From NCBI RefSeq assembly GCF_900626145.1, contig NZ_LR130817.1, positions 211,643-275,642 of the forward strand: a stretch of DNA of 64,000 nt. The letters are read 5' to 3'. A program made the position numbers and the translations under genes. The stretch comes from Intestinimonas timonensis (GTDB lineage Bacteria; Bacillota; Clostridia; Oscillospirales; Oscillospiraceae). The notes under the pieces are model-generated. The model saw nothing but the letters and a program-made list of their open reading frames with translations. It searched no databases and had not been told where the DNA came from. This document shows positions 17,285 through 25,562 of the stretch, piece by piece (position 1 is the first letter of the stretch; each line of letters starts with the position of its first letter).

Positions 17285-17389
17285 GTGAAATTTAGGAAAA
17301 TCGCTGCCGGTGTCCTCTCGGTGACGCTGCTGCTCACCGCCTGTGGTCCGGCGGGGGAGGGGGACCTCCTGCGCGATCTGACCGGCTGA
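17285..17389 (+). CDS. Tiny lipoprotein-like peptide (34 residues)
   Basis: GTG start preceded by AAAGGGGG. The peptide begins [20 protein letters not shown], a complete lipoprotein signal with lipobox LTAC, and then only 14 residues follow ([14 protein letters not shown]) before TGA. It has its own promoter-like sequence. It is either a genuine very small lipoprotein or the start of a lipoprotein gene whose body has been lost. The next gene is an ECF sigma factor, so an envelope link is possible but unproven. Confidence 0.45.
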   Translation: MKFRKIAAGVLSVTLLLTACGPAGEGDLLRDLTG

Positions 17390-17483
17390 TGGGGTGTTTC
17401 AGCGGCATTTCCAAAACGCATGCAATATGATATAATAAACACTATAACTGCGGACGCAAAAGAAGTGAGGAGGTGTTTTCCGG

Positions 17484-17990
17484 ATGCAGATGGATTGGGA
17501 CAGCCGTTTTACCGCCCTGTATCAGGGAAATGCCACCAAGATGTTTGCCTATGCCCTGAGGCAGCTCCGCAACCGCTCTCTGGCGGAGGAGCTGGTGGAG
17601 GAGGCCTTTGTACGGCTGCTCCAGCAGAAGGAGGGGCTGGGGGACCACCCCAGTCTGGAGGGCTGGCTGTGGAAGACCCTCCAGCATCTGATCCTCACTG
17701 AGGTGAGGCTGGCCAAGTACCACCGGGAGGTACCCCTGGAGGATGCCAACACCTGGGCCGCCCAGGAGGAGGAACGCTCGGAGCTGGCCGAGGCGCTGCC
17801 TGACGGGCTTGGCAAAAGCGAGCGGGAGGTGCTGCTCCTCTTTTACGAGGAGGAGTGTTCCCATCAGGAGATCGCCCGGCGGCTGGGGATCTCGGAGATG
17901 AACTCCCGGACACGGCTGTTCCGGGCCAAAAACCACTGCAAAAAACTTTTGGAAAAAAATTTCCAGATGTGTCACAAATCCAGCGGCTAA
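17484..17990 (+). CDS. ECF-type RNA polymerase sigma factor
   Basis: A 168-residue sigma-70 family protein with region 2 (YALRQLRNRSLAEELVEEAFVRLL) and region 4 helix-turn-helix (SHQEIARRLGISEMNSRTRLFRAK). Regions 1 and 3 are absent, as in extracytoplasmic-function factors. It is followed 37 nt later by a membrane-anchored protein that is probably its anti-sigma factor. TATAAT at about 17430 and GAGGAGG ahead of the ATG support expression. Which signal it senses is not evident. Confidence 0.88.
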   Translation: MQMDWDSRFTALYQGNATKMFAYALRQLRNRSLAEELVEEAFVRLLQQKEGLGDHPSLEGWLWKTLQHLILTEVRLAKYHREVPLEDANTWAAQEEERSELAEALPDGLGKSEREVLLLFYEEECSHQEIARRLGISEMNSRTRLFRAKNHCKKLLEKNFQMCHKSSG

Positions 17991-18027
17991 ATCGATATAT
18001 GGGATGAGAGAACAGGAGGTGATGGAC

Positions 18028-19308
18028 ATGGACAAGGAAGAGCGGAAGGCCGCGGAGGCGGAGCGGCTCACGGAGGACCTCTCTGATTACCTGGATGAGG
18101 TGTCGGAGGAGGACTTTGATCCGGCGGCAGTGGATCAATGGCTGGCTGCGGCGGAGGAGCTGGACGGCGCGGAGGATTCCTTCGACGCCGGGGCCGCCGA
18201 GGCGGCGTTCCGGGAACGGTACGCGGACCTCTTTTCCAGGCCAGTGTCCAGCACTACGGTGAGACGAAATCTCCATCCCAGACGGCTCCTGCCCCGGCTG
18301 GCCGGTGTTGCCGCGGCGGCGGTGCTGGTGGTGGCTCTGGCGGCCCAGGGCCTGGGATTGGATCTCTTCCAGCATGTGGCCAGCTGGACCAGGGGGGAGT
18401 TTACCTTCACCACCGGGACGGGAGATCTGCCGGAAGGGGTATTCTATTCTGACGGGCAGGCGGCGCTGGATGCCTATGACGTCCGGGTGCCCATGCTGCC
18501 CACCTGGAACCCCGCCTGGGAAGGGGATGAAATCCCAGGGCTGGACGTAACGGTCACCGAGGAGACGGACGGCACCATCGTTTTTACTGAGGATCACCGT
18601 ACTCAGGCAGGAGATGGCTATACCTTCGTGGTCCGGCAGCGAAAGGACAAACGGCAGGCAGAGGCCGACATTCAGGGAAAAGGCGATCTGGACACCATTG
18701 TCTATGAATTTGACGGCAGGTGCTATTACATTGTCCCTCTGGAGGAGGGGCAGTACCGGATCACCTGGGCCTGCGGCCGGTATTCCGGCGAGATTTACGG
18801 TGACATGGATCTGGAGCAGGCAAAGCACTTCGTGTGCTCTATTACAAAGCCGGACGAATGGGTGTACGAGGCGCCCGATATGAGCGTACCGCCGAAGTAT
18901 GAGACCATCCAGGAAGCCATGGAGGCTGTGGGCATCGACACCGATTACGCTCCCACCTGGCTGCCGGAGGGCTTTGTGACGGTGGAGTCCGACACGTACA
19001 TTCACCAGGAGGCAGGCTGGTATTCTGCCTATCTCTCTGCCACCGATGTGGAGGGCGAGCGGAACCTGTCCCTCTCTTTCGACCTTCACACCAACCCCGA
19101 CGGTGTGGGAACCACGGTCTACCCCAAGGATGACGTTCCCATTGTCACCTTTGAGCAGGGCGGTATCACCTTCTACATCATCAGCAACGGCCCATGGCGC
19201 AGTGTGGCCTGGATGGATGGTGGGTTGGCTGGCTCCGTCGGCGGGAACCTGACCGAGGAGGAGTGCCGCCAGATCGTGGACTCCATTCCCCGCTATGCGA
19301 CTGAGTAA
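18028..19308 (+). CDS. Membrane-anchored anti-sigma factor with DUF4367-type domain
   Basis: A 426-residue protein. Residues 1-90 are acidic and cytoplasmic, including LTEDLSDYLDEVSEEDFDP, and should hold the sigma factor. One transmembrane helix lies at about 91-110, and a large extracellular part ends in a DUF4367-like region (YAPTWLPEGFVTVES). ATG 18028 is 8 nt from AGGAGG; the ATG at 18022 is too close. The arrangement with the preceding sigma gene is that of a sigma/anti-sigma operon. The extracellular region presumably senses an envelope signal. A terminator follows. Confidence 0.8.
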   Translation: MDKEERKAAEAERLTEDLSDYLDEVSEEDFDPAAVDQWLAAAEELDGAEDSFDAGAAEAAFRERYADLFSRPVSSTTVRRNLHPRRLLPRLAGVAAAAVLVVALAAQGLGLDLFQHVASWTRGEFTFTTGTGDLPEGVFYSDGQAALDAYDVRVPMLPTWNPAWEGDEIPGLDVTVTEETDGTIVFTEDHRTQAGDGYTFVVRQRKDKRQAEADIQGKGDLDTIVYEFDGRCYYIVPLEEGQYRITWACGRYSGEIYGDMDLEQAKHFVCSITKPDEWVYEAPDMSVPPKYETIQEAMEAVGIDTDYAPTWLPEGFVTVESDTYIHQEAGWYSAYLSATDVEGERNLSLSFDLHTNPDGVGTTVYPKDDVPIVTFEQGGITFYIISNGPWRSVAWMDGGLAGSVGGNLTEEECRQIVDSIPRYATE

Positions 19309-19321
19309 AAGACTATATCAG

Positions 19322-19363
19322 ACAAAAAGCCTCCGTTCCCACGGGAACGGAGGCTTTTTTGTC
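19322..19363. terminator. Bidirectional terminator
   Basis: AAAAAGCCTCCGTTCCC pairs with GGGAACGGAGGCTTTTTT around AC. It separates the anti-sigma gene from the convergent Lrp-type regulator. Confidence 0.9.
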
Positions 19364-19820
19364 AGATCCGGATACCCTTTCTGGTTTTGATCCGGGAGAT
19401 GATGAGCTCACTGCTGATGTGCTCGATGCCGGGCAGGGGGTAGAGCTTCTCCATGACGAAATGTTCCAGGTCCTGGTTCATTTCCAGCACGGCGTGGACA
19501 TGGAGCTTGCTTGCGCCGGTCATAAGGTACATGTCGGTGACGGCCTCCTCGGCGGCCAGGGCGTCGGCCACCTGGTGGAGGCAGGAGGGGGAAACCCGAA
19601 TATCAAAGAAGACAGAGACATTCCGGCCGATCTTCTCCGGGTCCAGCACCACTGTGTACTGCTCGATGACGCCGCTTTTTTCCAGCGCGTCGATGCGGTT
19701 TTTCACCGCGACGCGGCTCAGGCCCACCTGCTCAGCTATCTCAATGATCGAGGTCCTGGCATTTTCAATCAGTAAATTCAGGATCTGCTGATCCACGCTG
19801 TCCAATTCCTTGCTCTTCAT
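19362..19820 (-). CDS. Lrp/AsnC-family transcriptional regulator
   Basis: A 152-residue regulator: winged helix-turn-helix (DQQILNLLIENARTSIIEIAEQVGLSRVAVKNRI) plus the RAM/Lrp ligand domain (VTDMYLMTGASKLHVHAVL). It binds amino acids or related metabolites and controls transport or catabolic genes. It is transcribed away from the transporter-peptidase operon at 20093-23982 across a 270-bp AT-rich gap containing two palindromes, so that operon is the likely target. Start MKSKEL chosen; an ATG 18 nt upstream is possible. Confidence 0.9.
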   Translation of the reverse strand: MKSKELDSVDQQILNLLIENARTSIIEIAEQVGLSRVAVKNRIDALEKSGVIEQYTVVLDPEKIGRNVSVFFDIRVSPSCLHQVADALAAEEAVTDMYLMTGASKLHVHAVLEMNQDLEHFVMEKLYPLPGIEHISSELIISRIKTRKGIRI

Positions 19821-19916
19821 AGCCGTACCCCCAAACAAGCCCTATGAAATCTTTTCCAATGGAGCGTTACATCTATGCTCTATTGTAAAAGATTATGTCC
19901 GTCAGCGCAAGTACCA

Positions 19917-19969
19917 TTTGAATGATATTATTCAAAATGCAATCTGTGAATATTTCTTTTGAATATTCA
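19917..19969. promoter_or_regulatory. Two palindromes, candidate Lrp-type operators
   Basis: TTTGAAT-6-ATTCAAA (19917-19936) and TGAATATT-7-AATATTCA (19947-19969) lie with centres about 31 bp apart, roughly three helix turns. This places them on one face of the DNA between the divergent regulator and transporter genes. Lrp-family proteins bind such phased AT-rich palindromes. Confidence 0.6.
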
Positions 19970-20092
19970 GATAAAAAATTATATGACAAAATGAAAAAAA
20001 TATATTGCATTTTGCTAATTGCAGGAGTAAGATAGGCACGATGACCGGGGGAGGGAAGCTCCCCTGAAAACTATGAGTAGGAGGAAACGGAA

Positions 20093-20674
20093 TTGAAGCG
20101 GCTCTTTGAGATCTTTGGCATCTTCTTCAAAATCGGGCTCTTCACCATCGGCGGCGGTTATGCCATGCTGCCCATCATCCAGAAAGAAGTGGTGGAGAGC
20201 AAAGGGTGGATGACGGATGAGGAGTTTCTGGACGCCATCTCCCTGACCAACAGTCTGCCTGGCCCTCTGGCTACCAACTCGGCCACCTTTGTGGGCTACC
20301 GTGTGGCGGGGGTGCCCGGTTCGTTTGCGGCGGTGCTGGGCGCGGCGACCCCCAGCGTCATTATCATCCTGCTGATTGCCATGGTCTTTACCAATATCAT
20401 CGAGTACCCGGTGGTGCAGAACGTCTTCAACGGCGTGCGTCCCGCCGTGGTGGCCCTGATCTTCTATGCGGTGGTCAAGCTGGCCCGTTCTGCCAAAATT
20501 GGCGAGTATTTCAACTGGCTGGTGGCCCTGGCGGGCTTTGCCGCCATCGCCGTGTTCGGCCTGCATCCCATCGTGGTGGTGGTGTGTGCCGCTCTCTATG
20601 GCATTTTTGTCCGCAACAGTGTGGTGAAGGCCGTGGATGCCAGCCGCGGTAAGAAGGAGGAAGAGAAGAAATGA
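20093..20674 (+). CDS. Chromate transporter-like protein, first half of a split pair
   Basis: A 193-residue membrane protein of the short ChrA type (KIGLFTIGGGYAMLPIIQ; NSLPGPLATNSATFVGYRVAG). Short ChrA proteins work as pairs that together equal one full-length ChrA. The start is TTG, 6 nt after AGGAGG. Its last codons overlap the next chrA by 4 nt. Although named for chromate, in gut anaerobes the physiological anion is unknown; the peptidase and antiporter in this operon argue against chromate as the real substrate. Confidence 0.88.
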   Translation: MKRLFEIFGIFFKIGLFTIGGGYAMLPIIQKEVVESKGWMTDEEFLDAISLTNSLPGPLATNSATFVGYRVAGVPGSFAAVLGAATPSVIIILLIAMVFTNIIEYPVVQNVFNGVRPAVVALIFYAVVKLARSAKIGEYFNWLVALAGFAAIAVFGLHPIVVVVCAALYGIFVRNSVVKAVDASRGKKEEEKK

Positions 20675-21222
20675 TCGAGCTTTTGATTCAGGCCTGTATC
20701 TCCTTTCTGAAGATCGGAGCCTTTTCCTTCGGCGGCGGCTACGCCGTGGTGGCGTTCATCCAGCGGGAAGTGGTGGAAGGCCACGGCTGGATCTCCCCGG
20801 AGGACTTCGTCAACATCGTGGCCATCGCCGAGATGACCCCCGGCCCCATTGCCGTCAACTCCTCCACCTTCGTGGGATATAAGATCTTCGGCGTGCTGGG
20901 CGGTATCCTGTGCTCGGCGTCCACCCTGGCCATTCCCTTTATCCTGGCTCTCATCGTGGCCATCTACTTCTCAAAATTCAAGGACAATGTCTACCTGAAA
21001 AACGCCCTGTCCGGAATCCGGCCCGCTGTGATCGGCCTCATCGCTGCCTCCTGCCTCTCTGTGGGCAAGATCTCCTTTGAGACCTGGCACAGCGTGATCT
21101 TCTTTGCCGTGGCCCTGTTCATGGTTTGGAAGTGTAAGATCAACCCCATCATCACCCTCATTACCTGCGGCGTGTTGGGCGCTGTCCTGTACGGCTGGGT
21201 TTTCCCAATGGCAGGCATCTGA
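20671..21222 (+). CDS. Chromate transporter-like protein, second half
   Basis: A 183-residue membrane protein homologous to the preceding gene (KIGAFSFGGGYAVVAFIQREV; IAEMTPGPIAVNSSTFVGYKI). The ATG overlaps the upstream stop, and GGAGGAAGAG serves as ribosome site. The two proteins should assemble in opposite membrane orientations. It is followed by a 177-bp gap and the NhaC antiporter. Confidence 0.88.
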   Translation: MIELLIQACISFLKIGAFSFGGGYAVVAFIQREVVEGHGWISPEDFVNIVAIAEMTPGPIAVNSSTFVGYKIFGVLGGILCSASTLAIPFILALIVAIYFSKFKDNVYLKNALSGIRPAVIGLIAASCLSVGKISFETWHSVIFFAVALFMVWKCKINPIITLITCGVLGAVLYGWVFPMAGI

Positions 21223-21399
21223 GGGGTCAGATGAGAGAGGAGGTGAGCCGGCGGGAGCAGAGGGAGAGAGACTGCTGCCGCCCAAACGCCAGCCAGACAT
21301 AGCCGCGGAATGCGGCAATACAAACGCAAGATACGTGTGAAAAGGTCCCATGGTAAGGGCCATCCTCTGCCTGGGGCCGGAGAAAGAGGAGGAACATAC

Positions 21400-22824
21400 A
21401 TGAGCGAGACCACACAGCGTAAGATTGTCAAACCCTGGCAGGCCTTGCTGATGATCGTCGTCGGCATCGCCATCATCTTCCTGGGACTTATGGTGTTCAA
21501 GGCCAAAAACCACGTGATCCTGCTGACCGATGGCGTCGTAATGTGCGTCATGGCCTGCTGCTTCGGCATCAAATATGACGACCTGCAGGCTGATATCAAA
21601 GCCACCATCAACTCCATGCTGGTGGCCATCCTGATCCTCATCGCCGTGGGTGTCCTGGTGGGTACCTGGATGATTTCCGGTACCGTGCCCATCATGATCT
21701 ATTATGGTATGAAGGTTCTGACCCCCGGCCTGTTCCTGCCCATCACCTGCATCGTCTGTACCCTCATGTCCACCATGGCAGGTACCTCCTGGGGCACCCT
21801 GGCCACCGTGGGTGTGGCCTTCATGGGCGTGGCCCAGGGCCTGGGTGTCCCCCTGCCTGTCACCGCCGGCGCCATCTGCGTGGGCGCCTTCTTCGGTGAC
21901 AAGGTCTCCCCCCTGTCCGATTCCCCTGTTCTGGTGTCCAGCGTCACCGATGTGCCCCTGATGGACGGTATCAAGCACTCCCTGGTCTCCACCGGCCCCG
22001 CCTGGCTGATCTCTGTGGTGTTCCTGGCTGTTTATGGGATGCAGTTCCACAGCGGCACCGTGGGCGGCGAGGTCTATGACGCCATCATGAGCACCGTTAC
22101 CACTAGCTTCAACCTCAACCCCATTCTGCTGCTGCCCCCCGTGGTGGTTGTCGTTCTCATCGTGATGAAAAAGCCCACCCTGCCCACCTTCACCGCCGGC
22201 ATCGTGGTAGGTGCTGTCCTGGCAGTGATCTTCCAGGGAGCGCCTCTGATCCAGACCACGGATGGCGCTCAGAGCATTTTCATGGCTATGTATGAGGGCT
22301 ATACCGGCGATACCGGCAACGATATCGTCAACAGTATGATCCAGCGCGGCGGCCTCACCAGCATGCTCAACACCATCGGTCTGCTGATCTCCGCCGGCGT
22401 CTTCGGCGCGCCCCTGCGTACCGCCGGCGTGGTGGACATCCTGCTGGACTATGTCCGCAAGATCGCCCATAACAGCAAGGTCATGGCCACCGGCGTCCTT
22501 ATCCTCCACGGCGTCTTCTTCACCATCACCGGCGCCTACTACGTCTCCTATCCCGTTGTGGGCTCCATGGTGAAGGACATGTTCCCCGAGTATGGCCTGG
22601 ACAAGAAAAACCTCATGCGCATCATGCTGGATACCGGTACTGGTCTTGCCCCCCTGGTGCCCTGGGCCACCACCGGCGCCTATGTGGCCAGCACTCTGGG
22701 GGTGGACAACATGTCCCTGGCCCCCTTTGCCCCCATGCTCTGGCTGTCCATCGTGATCTCTGTGGTCATGGGTCTGACCGGCATCGGCATGGTCAAGCTG
22801 AAGGACCAGAAGGCTGTTCACTGA
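21400..22824 (+). CDS. NhaC-family Na+/H+ antiporter
   Basis: A 474-residue polytopic membrane protein with about 12 helices and NhaC features (FFGDKVSPLSDSPVLVSS; TGLAPLVPWATTGAYVA). Members exchange Na+ for H+ or for small organic acids such as malate/lactate. ATG 21400 is preceded by AGAGGAGGA; the frame is open further upstream but without a ribosome site. It sits between the ChrA pair and the M20 peptidase under probable Lrp-type control, so it may take up or exchange the product of that peptidase. Confidence 0.87.
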   Translation: MSETTQRKIVKPWQALLMIVVGIAIIFLGLMVFKAKNHVILLTDGVVMCVMACCFGIKYDDLQADIKATINSMLVAILILIAVGVLVGTWMISGTVPIMIYYGMKVLTPGLFLPITCIVCTLMSTMAGTSWGTLATVGVAFMGVAQGLGVPLPVTAGAICVGAFFGDKVSPLSDSPVLVSSVTDVPLMDGIKHSLVSTGPAWLISVVFLAVYGMQFHSGTVGGEVYDAIMSTVTTSFNLNPILLLPPVVVVVLIVMKKPTLPTFTAGIVVGAVLAVIFQGAPLIQTTDGAQSIFMAMYEGYTGDTGNDIVNSMIQRGGLTSMLNTIGLLISAGVFGAPLRTAGVVDILLDYVRKIAHNSKVMATGVLILHGVFFTITGAYYVSYPVVGSMVKDMFPEYGLDKKNLMRIMLDTGTGLAPLVPWATTGAYVASTLGVDNMSLAPFAPMLWLSIVISVVMGLTGIGMVKLKDQKAVH

Positions 22825-22842
22825 GAGAGGGAGGAGCTCGAT

Positions 22843-23982
22843 ATGGAAAAGATCATCCAGCGCTGGTACGATATGATCCGCATCAACTCGGTCAACGGCC
22901 ACGAGGTGGATCTGGCCGACTATGTGGCCAAAGAGCTGCGGGCCATGGGGCTGGAGCCCCGGTACAGCTATTTCCCTGAGGATCGGGAGACCAAGGTCCG
23001 GCCCTCCGTCTGGACCATTCTGGACAGCGGCAAGCCGGGCAAGACCGTGATGCTCATCGGTCATATCGATACAGTGGCCGTGGCCAATGGCTGGAACACC
23101 GATCCCTTCACCCCCACTGAGGACGGGGACAAGGTCCATGGCCTGGGTGCCATGGATATGAAGGGCGGCCTGGCTGCCATTCTGGAGACCCTGGAGTATT
23201 ATTCCCAGCACAAGGAGGCCTTCAACGGCCGCATTGAGGCCTGCTTCGTCTCTGATGAGGAGGGACTCTCCAAGGGCACCTATCAGCTGGTGGAGGAGGG
23301 CATCGGTGCCGACTACGCCATTATGGCCGAGTGCCGCTACGACAACGTGGCCATCGGCTTCCGCGGTCGCTACAGCTTTGAGGTCACCGTCCACGGCGTG
23401 GCCGCCCATGCCAGCTACTACCCTGCCGTGGGAGAGAACGCCCTCATCACCGGCGGCAAGCTGGCTGCGGCCATCGAGGCTCTGCCCACACTCACCCATC
23501 CCAACCTGAAGCACGGCACCTGGTGCGTGCGCTACATGGAGGGCGGCAACGCCGGCACCCTGGTGGTTCCGGAGAGCTGCTATCTCTTTGTAGACCGGTA
23601 TGTGGTCCCCGGTGAGACCGAGGAGACCTGCATCGCCCAGATGATGGATGCCGCCCGGGAGCTGGGGCTGGAGGGTAAGGTGGATATCCGGCTCAAGCCC
23701 CGGTCCTCGCCCTACATGCAGTCCTTTGCCCTGGAGCCCGACGACCTCCTGGTCACCACCCTTCAGGCCAAGTACAAAGAGGTCACCGGCGGGGAGCTTC
23801 CCGTGGCCTACGACCCCTCCGTCTGCGACTCCAATATCCTGGCCGTGTCCCTGGGCATCCCCACCGTCACCTTTGGCCCCTCCGGCGGCGGCATGCACGC
23901 CGCCAATGAGTACGGCCACCCCTGGCAGGTGAAAAACTGCGCCGAGATCTACAAGCGCACCCTGGCCGACCTGCTGAAATAA
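22843..23982 (+). CDS. M20-family metallopeptidase / amidohydrolase
   Basis: A 379-residue zinc hydrolase. Metal and catalytic residues are in MLIGHIDTVAV, GAMDMKGGLAA and VSDEEGLS; the C-terminal His is in GGGMHAANEYG. It resembles the YgeY/ArgE-like deacylase branch of M20, so it may hydrolyse an N-acylated or carbamoylated amino acid or a dipeptide; the exact substrate is not readable. It lies 18 nt after nhaC and is the last gene of the Lrp-linked operon. Confidence 0.86.
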   Translation: MEKIIQRWYDMIRINSVNGHEVDLADYVAKELRAMGLEPRYSYFPEDRETKVRPSVWTILDSGKPGKTVMLIGHIDTVAVANGWNTDPFTPTEDGDKVHGLGAMDMKGGLAAILETLEYYSQHKEAFNGRIEACFVSDEEGLSKGTYQLVEEGIGADYAIMAECRYDNVAIGFRGRYSFEVTVHGVAAHASYYPAVGENALITGGKLAAAIEALPTLTHPNLKHGTWCVRYMEGGNAGTLVVPESCYLFVDRYVVPGETEETCIAQMMDAARELGLEGKVDIRLKPRSSPYMQSFALEPDDLLVTTLQAKYKEVTGGELPVAYDPSVCDSNILAVSLGIPTVTFGPSGGGMHAANEYGHPWQVKNCAEIYKRTLADLLK

Positions 23983-23990
23983 GAAAAAAG

Positions 23991-24029
23991 AGACCGCCGG
24001 TGCCATGCTCTGCGTGGCGCCGGCGGTCT
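23991..24029 (+). terminator. Terminator-like hairpin after the M20 gene
   Basis: AGACCGCCGG pairs with CCGGCGGTCT, with inner pairing TGCCA/TGGCG. The T-run after it is poor, so termination strength is uncertain. Confidence 0.5.
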
Positions 24030-24119
24030 ATGTGTTTGGTACAGGATTGCGGTTCGGGGCGGGATGTGGTATAACAGCAGTAACGGCCACTAATGGGCGG
24101 AGGAAGGAGCAAAACGACA

Positions 24120-24470
24120 ATGTTATTTGTATGGTATCCCAAGTGCAGCACCTGCCAGAGGGCAAAAAAGTGGCTGGACGCCCACGGCAAGGCGGCAGAG
24201 ACCCGGGACATCAAGTCTCAGCCCCCCACGGCGGAGGAGCTGTCGGCCTGGCAGGAGAAGAGCGGCCTGCCACTTAAAAAGTTTTTTAACACCAGCGGAC
24301 AGTCCTACCGCGCCCTGGGGCTGAAGGACCGGCTGGACACCATGGACCGGGCCGAGCAGCTCGCCCTCCTGGCGGAGGACGGCATGCTGGTAAAGCGGCC
24401 CATCCTGGTGGACGGGGACACCGTGCTGGTGGGCTTTAAGGAGGCCGACTGGACTGCCGCTCTGGGCTGA
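24120..24470 (+). CDS. ArsC/Spx-family thioredoxin-fold protein
   Basis: A 116-residue protein beginning MLFVWYPKCSTCQRAKKWL, with the CxxC typical of Spx/MgsR-like proteins and many ArsC homologues. The Arg-Pro-Ile motif (VKRPILVDGD) near the end is also conserved. Spx members bind RNA polymerase, whereas ArsC members reduce arsenate; no ars genes are nearby. ATG 24120 is preceded by GGAGGAAGGAG. It converges on the hydrolase gene with only 4 nt between. Confidence 0.85.
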   Translation: MLFVWYPKCSTCQRAKKWLDAHGKAAETRDIKSQPPTAEELSAWQEKSGLPLKKFFNTSGQSYRALGLKDRLDTMDRAEQLALLAEDGMLVKRPILVDGDTVLVGFKEADWTAALG

Positions 24471-24474
24471 GCCA

Positions 24475-25413
24475 TCACACCTCCAAATGTTTTTCCAGCC
24501 AGGCGAGGAGGTCGGCAAAGACCTCCTCCCGGTTGGTCTCGTTGAGAAGCTCGTGTCGGGCACCGGGGTAGAGCTTCACGGTCAGGTCCCGGCAGCCGGC
24601 CCGGCGGAAAAAGCCCTCCACTGTTCGGACACCTTTGCCCCGGCCGCCCACAGGGTCGGCGTCTCCGGAAAAGATGCCCACCGGGGTCTCCGGGTCCATT
24701 CGGGCCAGACCCTTTGGATCGGAGATCCGCTGGAGTCCGCCCATCATGTCCCGGAACATCCCCACTGTGGGGACAAAGCGGCACAGGGGGTCGGAGACGT
24801 AGGCGTCCACCACGGCGGTATCCCGGCTGATCCAGTCGGCGCCGGTGCGGGCGGGGCGGAATTGGGCGTTGTACGCCCCCAGGGACAGGGCGGTGACCAG
24901 GGTGCTGTGGTGGCGGTTTCCCCGCAGGCGGCACAGGGCGCCGGAAACCGCCTTGCCGAAGGCCACCAGGGCGGGAGCCTCCTGGCCGGTGCCCAGGAGC
25001 AGGCAGCCGTCCACCGTTCCCGGGTACTCGATGAGGTAGGTCCGGGCCACAAAGGAGCCCATAGAGTGTCCCAGCAGGAAGTGGGGGACACCAGGGAAGC
25101 GGCTGGCCAGGTCGTCACGGAGGGCCTTTACGTCCCGTACCAGATAATCCCACCCGTCCTTATCACTGAAAAAGCCGTATTCGCTCTTGTCCAGAGCGGT
25201 GCCGCCGTGACCCAGATGGTCGTGGCCGGCCACAGCAAAGCCGTGATTGGTGAGGAAACGGGCAAAGGTATCATACCGGCCGATATATTCTGAGATGCCG
25301 TGGACCAGCTGTACCGTGGCCCGTGGCGTCTGGTCCTGAGGGAGCCACCGGAGACCGTGGATCTGGTGGACGCCGTCGCTGGAGGGAAATTGAAATTCCT
25401 CCCGTAAGGCCAT
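24475..25413 (-). CDS. Alpha/beta hydrolase, monoacylglycerol lipase-like
   Basis: A 312-residue serine hydrolase. The nucleophile elbow is LGHSMGSFVAR, the acid is in FSGDADPVGG and the histidine in PGARHELLNE. The N-terminal LVHGISEYIGRYD matches the 'Hydrolase_4' lysophospholipase/monoacylglycerol lipase group. Cytosolic; no signal peptide. I use ATG 25413, about 10 nt from GGAG; a GTG at 25422 would overlap the ribosome site. Confidence 0.88.
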   Translation of the reverse strand: MALREEFQFPSSDGVHQIHGLRWLPQDQTPRATVQLVHGISEYIGRYDTFARFLTNHGFAVAGHDHLGHGGTALDKSEYGFFSDKDGWDYLVRDVKALRDDLASRFPGVPHFLLGHSMGSFVARTYLIEYPGTVDGCLLLGTGQEAPALVAFGKAVSGALCRLRGNRHHSTLVTALSLGAYNAQFRPARTGADWISRDTAVVDAYVSDPLCRFVPTVGMFRDMMGGLQRISDPKGLARMDPETPVGIFSGDADPVGGRGKGVRTVEGFFRRAGCRDLTVKLYPGARHELLNETNREEVFADLLAWLEKHLEV

Positions 25414-25562
25414 AGCGATCACGCTCCTTTTATGTTAAAATAGACCTGTCATGATCTGGCGGGACAGCACCTGTCTGTCCTGCCGCTATCCAAAGTTTAG
25501 CCCAAGTGGCGCACGCCGTCAATCGTTGGATGCGCCGCCTGGGGGAAAGGATCTGATCACCT

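Noticed and set aside
20971..24006. A 1011-residue minus-strand reading frame
   Set aside because: It is antisense to the ChrA-NhaC-M20 operon, whose proteins have clear family motifs. The frame is His/Gly/Asp-rich as expected from the complement of GC-biased codons.
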